Source: Larix sibirica (Eukaryota; Streptophyta; Pinopsida; Pinales; Pinaceae). From it: a DNA stretch of 20,072 nt. Where the stretch lies: assembly GCA_004151065.3 (NCBI GenBank), contig NWUY0300049780.1:6746-26817 (forward strand), written 5' to 3'. Under the pieces are notes generated by a model that saw only the letters and a list, made by a program, of their open reading frames with translations, did no database searches and was not told the DNA's origin. Below, in pieces: positions 16,692 through 20,072 of this stretch (position 1 is the first letter of the stretch; every line of letters starts with the position of its first letter). Position numbers and translations under genes: made by a program.

Positions 16692-17521
16692 TTAGAACAG
16701 AGTAGCATCGCCACAAACCATCGCCAATTTTTCCAGGAATCGAATGCCCAGCTTCTTCGCAATAGCGTCAATCTTCAAATGCACCACCCTAGAGTCAGAG
16801 TGTTGCACCTTCCAGTTCTGGATGGGGATTTTATCCCCTGTTTCTTTCAGCTTCTGCTCCCATAAAAATTTCCCCACATGCTCTTCATGACCCAATATAG
16901 GGCCACCGTGTGGGCATAAAGGCCAAGCCTGGCTTCAATATTTCCAGGGTTGATGACCCAATCTTCAATCGCACGAGATTCCTGCTTTAGCTTCTCATCA
17001 TCTAAATGTGCCCACAACCAAGCTTCCGTAGACTCCAGCTCCCGTTCGACATCAAACGGGAGACCCAGTTTAAAGTAGTAGGCCTCCTACACCGCATGAG
17101 CTTGCGCCCTGGTTACCCTCTGGCCTTCCACAGAAGCTTTACCCATAGTCTCCTTCCTCCGCCTTGACCCTTCTCTCTCCATGGCACCTTCACCGGCTTG
17201 CATGATCACCCGAGAGAATTCCCACCTCCAAAGTTTCAGAGTTCTCTCTCTTTCATGCACCCACCGGGAAATAAAACAATGACGATGGGGTTGGACACCT
17301 TTCTTGGCCTTAAATAGGATCTTACCATAAACGCCGATGATGAGGGCGGCTCCCTTAATGATATTGATTTGAGGTACATCAGCCCCATCCGTACCAGTCC
17401 CATTTACTACCACAATTCCCCACTCCTTTAGAGCCTGGATTCGCACATGAGAAGTCAATTCCCCTACCCTTCGATGAGACTGGCATTCATTCCTGGCATT
17501 CATTCTCCTCACCACCCCCAT
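16692..17521 (-). pseudogene. Unrecognised ORF downstream of RNase H in LINE E
   Basis: An ATG at 17521, directly preceded by an in-frame TAA, opens 144 codons to a TAG at 17087. The same frame then continues for about 70 codons (EAYYFKLGLPFDVERELE..., AWLWAHLDDEKL). A frameshift near 16890 passes it to the frame ending at 16692 (KFLWEQKLKETGDKIP...). With the two breaks, the ancestral protein was about 275 residues. The middle is basic and Arg/Glu-rich (WVHERERTLKLWRWEF, then MEREGSRRRKETMG), which might bind nucleic acid. I see no DUF4283, zinc knuckle or other known domain. It may be a LINE accessory ORF or captured host sequence. Confidence 0.55.
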
Positions 17522-17739
17522 TTATACCTTCACTATTACCAAAAAATGGCTCTATCCAGAAATTATTCAGTGAACCGTGGCTGTATGCTTGCTCCATGTG
17601 TCCACCACAGGTTCTAATTACTCAGTGGAACCCGATATTGGGCCACATCCAAAGCCCCTTGGGCCTCACATTGGGCGCATAAAGTCCCGTCTGTTAGATC
17701 GACCAACTGTCCTTCCATGTATGTGATCTAGTCCTAGGT

Positions 17740-18125
17740 CCCACTATTAGCCAAGAGGTCCGCCACGTTATTCCCCTTCCACAAGATGTGGCTGAAGTAG
17801 CAAGCCTGCTTATCCAAAAGACAGACATCTAACTGCTCAAGCCGGTGCTCTAACCTCCAATGCGTAGAGACTTGGGAGCTCTGTTTACCATTTTGAAGCC
17901 GAGTATCCATACCAATGATAACTTTTGAGTCCCCTTCTGCAATGAGGGGAAGTGAGCCATAAGCATTCCATGAATTAGACCCTCCAGCTCAACAACATTG
18001 TTGGTTTCCCATCCAATGAACCCCTTAAAGATTCCGAGGATTTCACCTTTGTGGTTTCTGAATGGCCCACCGAAACCAGCCAAAAAGGGGTTCCCTTTAG
18101 AAGCACTGTCAAAGTTTAATTTGAA
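17740..18125 (-). pseudogene. LINE E ORF2: RNase H domain (one frameshift)
   Basis: On the minus strand it opens LNFDSASKGNP, with the first catalytic Asp at 18110-18108, then AGFGGPFRNHKGEI. Next comes TNNVVELEGLIHGM, which keeps the catalytic Glu. A frameshift near 17950 leads to AEGDSKVIIGM (third acidic residue), and the domain ends with HILWKGNNVADLLAN. Unlike the RNase H copies of A, C and D, all acidic catalytic residues are still present, so this copy is younger or less decayed apart from the frameshift. Confidence 0.85.
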
Positions 18126-18305
18126 GAAACCCTCTGACAGAGCACACCAGTGGTCAGGCCTAACCTCCCTCCTGAGAGGGAGTCAAGGGATACCAAGAAC
18201 CTGAAGGGGACTGGAAATTCCCCAGGTGGAAAGAATCGAGGCTTTCGACCCCACATCCTGCCAGTCCTTATCGCTCCACGAATATAACCGGATAGTTTCC
18301 AACAT

Positions 18306-18788
18306 TCAGATTTTTATTATAGCTCGGAGACCATTCTCAGAGTTGGATTTCCCCTGGAAAGTGTGCAGGTTCTGCTCTCGCCAGATTTCCCACAGCAAGA
18401 ATCCTGGGAAGAGTTTCCAAAGCCGCTTTGCAATAGGATTCTGAAAATGATCCACATGCCATTCTGCAATCAATAAGTCGAGATGCTCTCGAATCCTTCT
18501 CATTCCACGGAAGGAGATCACCCCTCTATCCCAGATATCAGAAGAAAACATGTAGGAGTCCATAAGATGATCAAGCTTTTCTTTCGCCCTTTTACACAAG
18601 AAACAACAAAAAGGTCCCTTCATTCCTCTTTTCATAATATTTTCCCCTGTTAGAATTCGTCTTTTACTGAGTAACCATAGAAATGTTTCAATTTTGGCCG
18701 TATTTGGGCTTTCCAAATCTTTTTCCATACTTCTTCTCTGGTACTATTATAATGACCCGTCCATAAATCATATGCTTCCTTGATTATT
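18306..18788 (-). pseudogene. LINE E ORF2: zf-RVT domain, 5'-truncated
   Basis: From the truncated end at 18788 the minus strand reads EAYDLWTGHYNSTREEVWKK, shifts frame, then gives a 140-codon frame (18728-18306): TFLWLLSKRRILTGENIMKRG, CCFLCKRAKEKLDHLM and LLWEIWREQNLHTFQGK. These are the zf-RVT and post-zf-RVT blocks. The C-x2-C pair and the His are kept; the last Cys position reads Ser/Tyr (DSYMF). Confidence 0.82.
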
Positions 18789-18804
18789 GGAAGAGCAAAC
18801 TATT
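18789..18804. repeat. Target-site duplication, 5' side of LINE E
   Basis: The 16-mer GGAAGAGCAAACTATT is identical to 16340-16355 and defines the truncated 5' end of LINE E at 18788. Confidence 0.9.
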
Positions 18805-19529
18805 AGAATCACTACATTGTTATATTAATTGATTGTACATGATCTGCTTGCAAATTGACATTGAAATAGTTTGAAGACATTATTCTACCAAGAGAAAAAA
18901 CTCGACATATGACTAAATAGATGAAATGGAGCCCCTGAAAACCAAAGTATCTTTACTAATTGTGATTTCCAATTCTTCAAATTTTCCCGGTATTAAGGTG
19001 TAAAATTGCAATAATATCTACAATGACATTTGTAAAATTAAAATAATATCTACAATGATTGGTGCCTAATTCCACAAGTTTGGATACAAAAAACAAGTAT
19101 GGCTTTCAGATGCATGCATTTTCTCCTTTAGTTAAGGATCTGAGTTTAAGAAGTTAAATTATGTCAGGCAATCTAGTTCCTGAAGGGCGCATTCCTCATC
19201 CCTTTATACAAGAAACATATTGACCCTTCACTAATGAAATAGTACAACCTTAGTTTGTCTCAAATCAAACAATTTTGCTAAACATTTTATTGAAGACAAA
19301 AATTAGGTTAAATCCATTTGCAGTCTAATATTTTCCAAGCATCTATCCTTCACATGCTACTCCATGTGCATATGTCCATCAAGGGTAAATTCTACATCAT
19401 AAATGTACAAACAATAATTTCAACAATACTTTGAAAATCAAGTGCCAATTCAAATCCAACATATGATTATAACATAAAAAAAATCAAAGATCTTGGAGAC
19501 AAAGATTACTTGAAAACTAATTATTTTAC
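18805..19529. other. AT-rich flank with a 32-bp near-tandem repeat
   Basis: No gene is recognised. A tandem pair sits at 19000-19031 and 19032-19063, both starting GTAAAATT and containing AATAATATCTACAATGA, with a few mismatches. If the adjacent exon candidate is real, this stretch would be intron. Confidence 0.55.
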
Positions 19530-19634
19530 CTCTGGGATAGAAAGTTGTAACCGGAACTTGGGGCCATCGTAATGATGCAATACATGCCTAAAATCATCCT
19601 CCTCCAATGGTTTGCACAACTTTCTGACTCGAAT
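19530..19634 (-). CDS. Candidate internal exon of an unidentified host gene
   Basis: On the minus strand an AG (GTTTAG, at 19640-19635) is followed by 35 open codons, IRVRKLCKPLEEDDFRHV then LHHYDGPKFRLQLSIPE, and then by GAG|GTAAAATAA, a possible 5' splice site. The length is 105 bp, in phase 0, and the composition is protein-like and unrelated to the LINEs. An alternative acceptor at 19641 would add a TAG in this frame, though it leaves a different frame open. I do not recognise the protein. No neighbouring exon was firmly identified, so a host gene with long, LINE-filled introns is an inference. Confidence 0.35.
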
Positions 19635-19640
19635 CTAAAC

Positions 19641-20072
19641 CTGAGATTTCAATTCATATTAGAAAGTTCAATCATAATAGTTTTTAATACGTGCCAACAC
19701 ATAAAAATATGAACATTGAAACTTTTTATCATCTTGTTAACATTTTGAAACCTATCTAGAGTAGTTCCATAAAATAAAATAAATATAAACAACTTTTCAT
19801 ATTCCCTCACATATAGCAGATAATCTTAAGAAACTTATTTAATAGATTCACAACAAATTGTATCCATGTAGGAAATCTTGTTTCTCCTTTACATTTTTTG
19901 TGTTGCCATGTTGTTGGATCAATATTAGATCCTCCAAAGTTGGGCTAGAGCTCACAGTGAAGTTGGAAAGGAAAATGATCCCTGCACATAATGCACCTAG
20001 AAGCTACAAATAATGCACACAATTTGAAATTTGAGAAACAACTGTCATGTCCCAAAAATTTGCATTAGGTCA
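19641..20072. other. AT-rich right flank
   Basis: No ORF, RNA gene or repeat recognised. It may be intronic if the exon at 19530-19634 is real. Confidence 0.5.

Larger units (their letters stand above)
16356..18788 (-). mobile_element. 5'-truncated LINE of a second lineage (element E)
   Basis: It is bounded by a perfect 16-bp TSD with a poly-T tract at its left end, so the element lies on the minus strand and its 3' end is at 16356. Its length is 2.43 kb. It begins inside the RT/zf-RVT connection at the truncated 5' end, then has zf-RVT, RNase H, an extra ORF of about 275 codons and a 3' UTR of about 330 bp. It differs from A, C and D in RNase H sequence (TNNVVELEGL, AEGDSKVIIGM), in the extra ORF, and in lacking the shared 3' hairpin. 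Near its tail it has a different inverted repeat, GAAAACAAT (16387-16395) with ATTGTTTTC (16417-16425). Confidence 0.9.

Overview
The window is accessory DNA from a plant nuclear genome, almost certainly a seed plant. The evidence is several L1-type LINE retrotransposons of the plant kind: ORF1 with a DUF4283 domain and a CCHC knuckle, and ORF2 with endonuclease, reverse transcriptase, zf-RVT and a terminal RNase H. There is also a plant-type initiator-tRNA-Met primer-binding site. The species cannot be read from the sequence. No intact protein-coding gene, RNA gene, CRISPR array or bacterial-type system is visible. Every long coding stretch is a broken transposon ORF. One or two short minus-strand segments may be host exons.

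Layout. Positions 1-380 are AT-rich flank. Positions 381-10228 hold a LINE locus on the minus strand, bounded by a perfect 15-bp target-site duplication (TSD). Its 3' end (poly-T on this strand) lies at 396 and its 5' end at about 10213. The locus is longer than one element because its endonuclease-RT segment is present twice (about 2788-5186 and 5317-7750, about 90% identical). The two copies are separated by the edge of an LTR retrotransposon (5187-5314) and a 2-N assembly gap. Only the right-hand part carries ORF1 and the 5' UTR, and only the left-hand part carries zf-RVT and RNase H.

Positions 10464-11670 hold a 5'-truncated minus-strand LINE end (element D), with an internal tandem duplication. 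About 12069-15366 is a plus-strand LINE (element C) that has lost its endonuclease and most of its RT internally. Positions 16356-18788 hold a 5'-truncated minus-strand LINE of a different lineage (element E). It has a perfect 16-bp TSD and an unexpected extra ORF of about 275 codons downstream of RNase H. AT-rich flanks fill the rest, with a candidate host exon at 19530-19634 (minus).

Elements A, C and D share a 3'-terminal architecture: a small hairpin of the form GGCT-loop-AGYC that ends 85-89 nt before the poly-A, then a related terminal tail. Element E lacks it. This is the best candidate for a functional signal in the window, since L1 reverse transcriptases of the 'stringent' type recognise a 3' hairpin. 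The other points of note are the duplicated LINE core around the gap, the extra ORF in element E, and an RNase H lineage (C and D) with Tyr in place of the first catalytic Asp.
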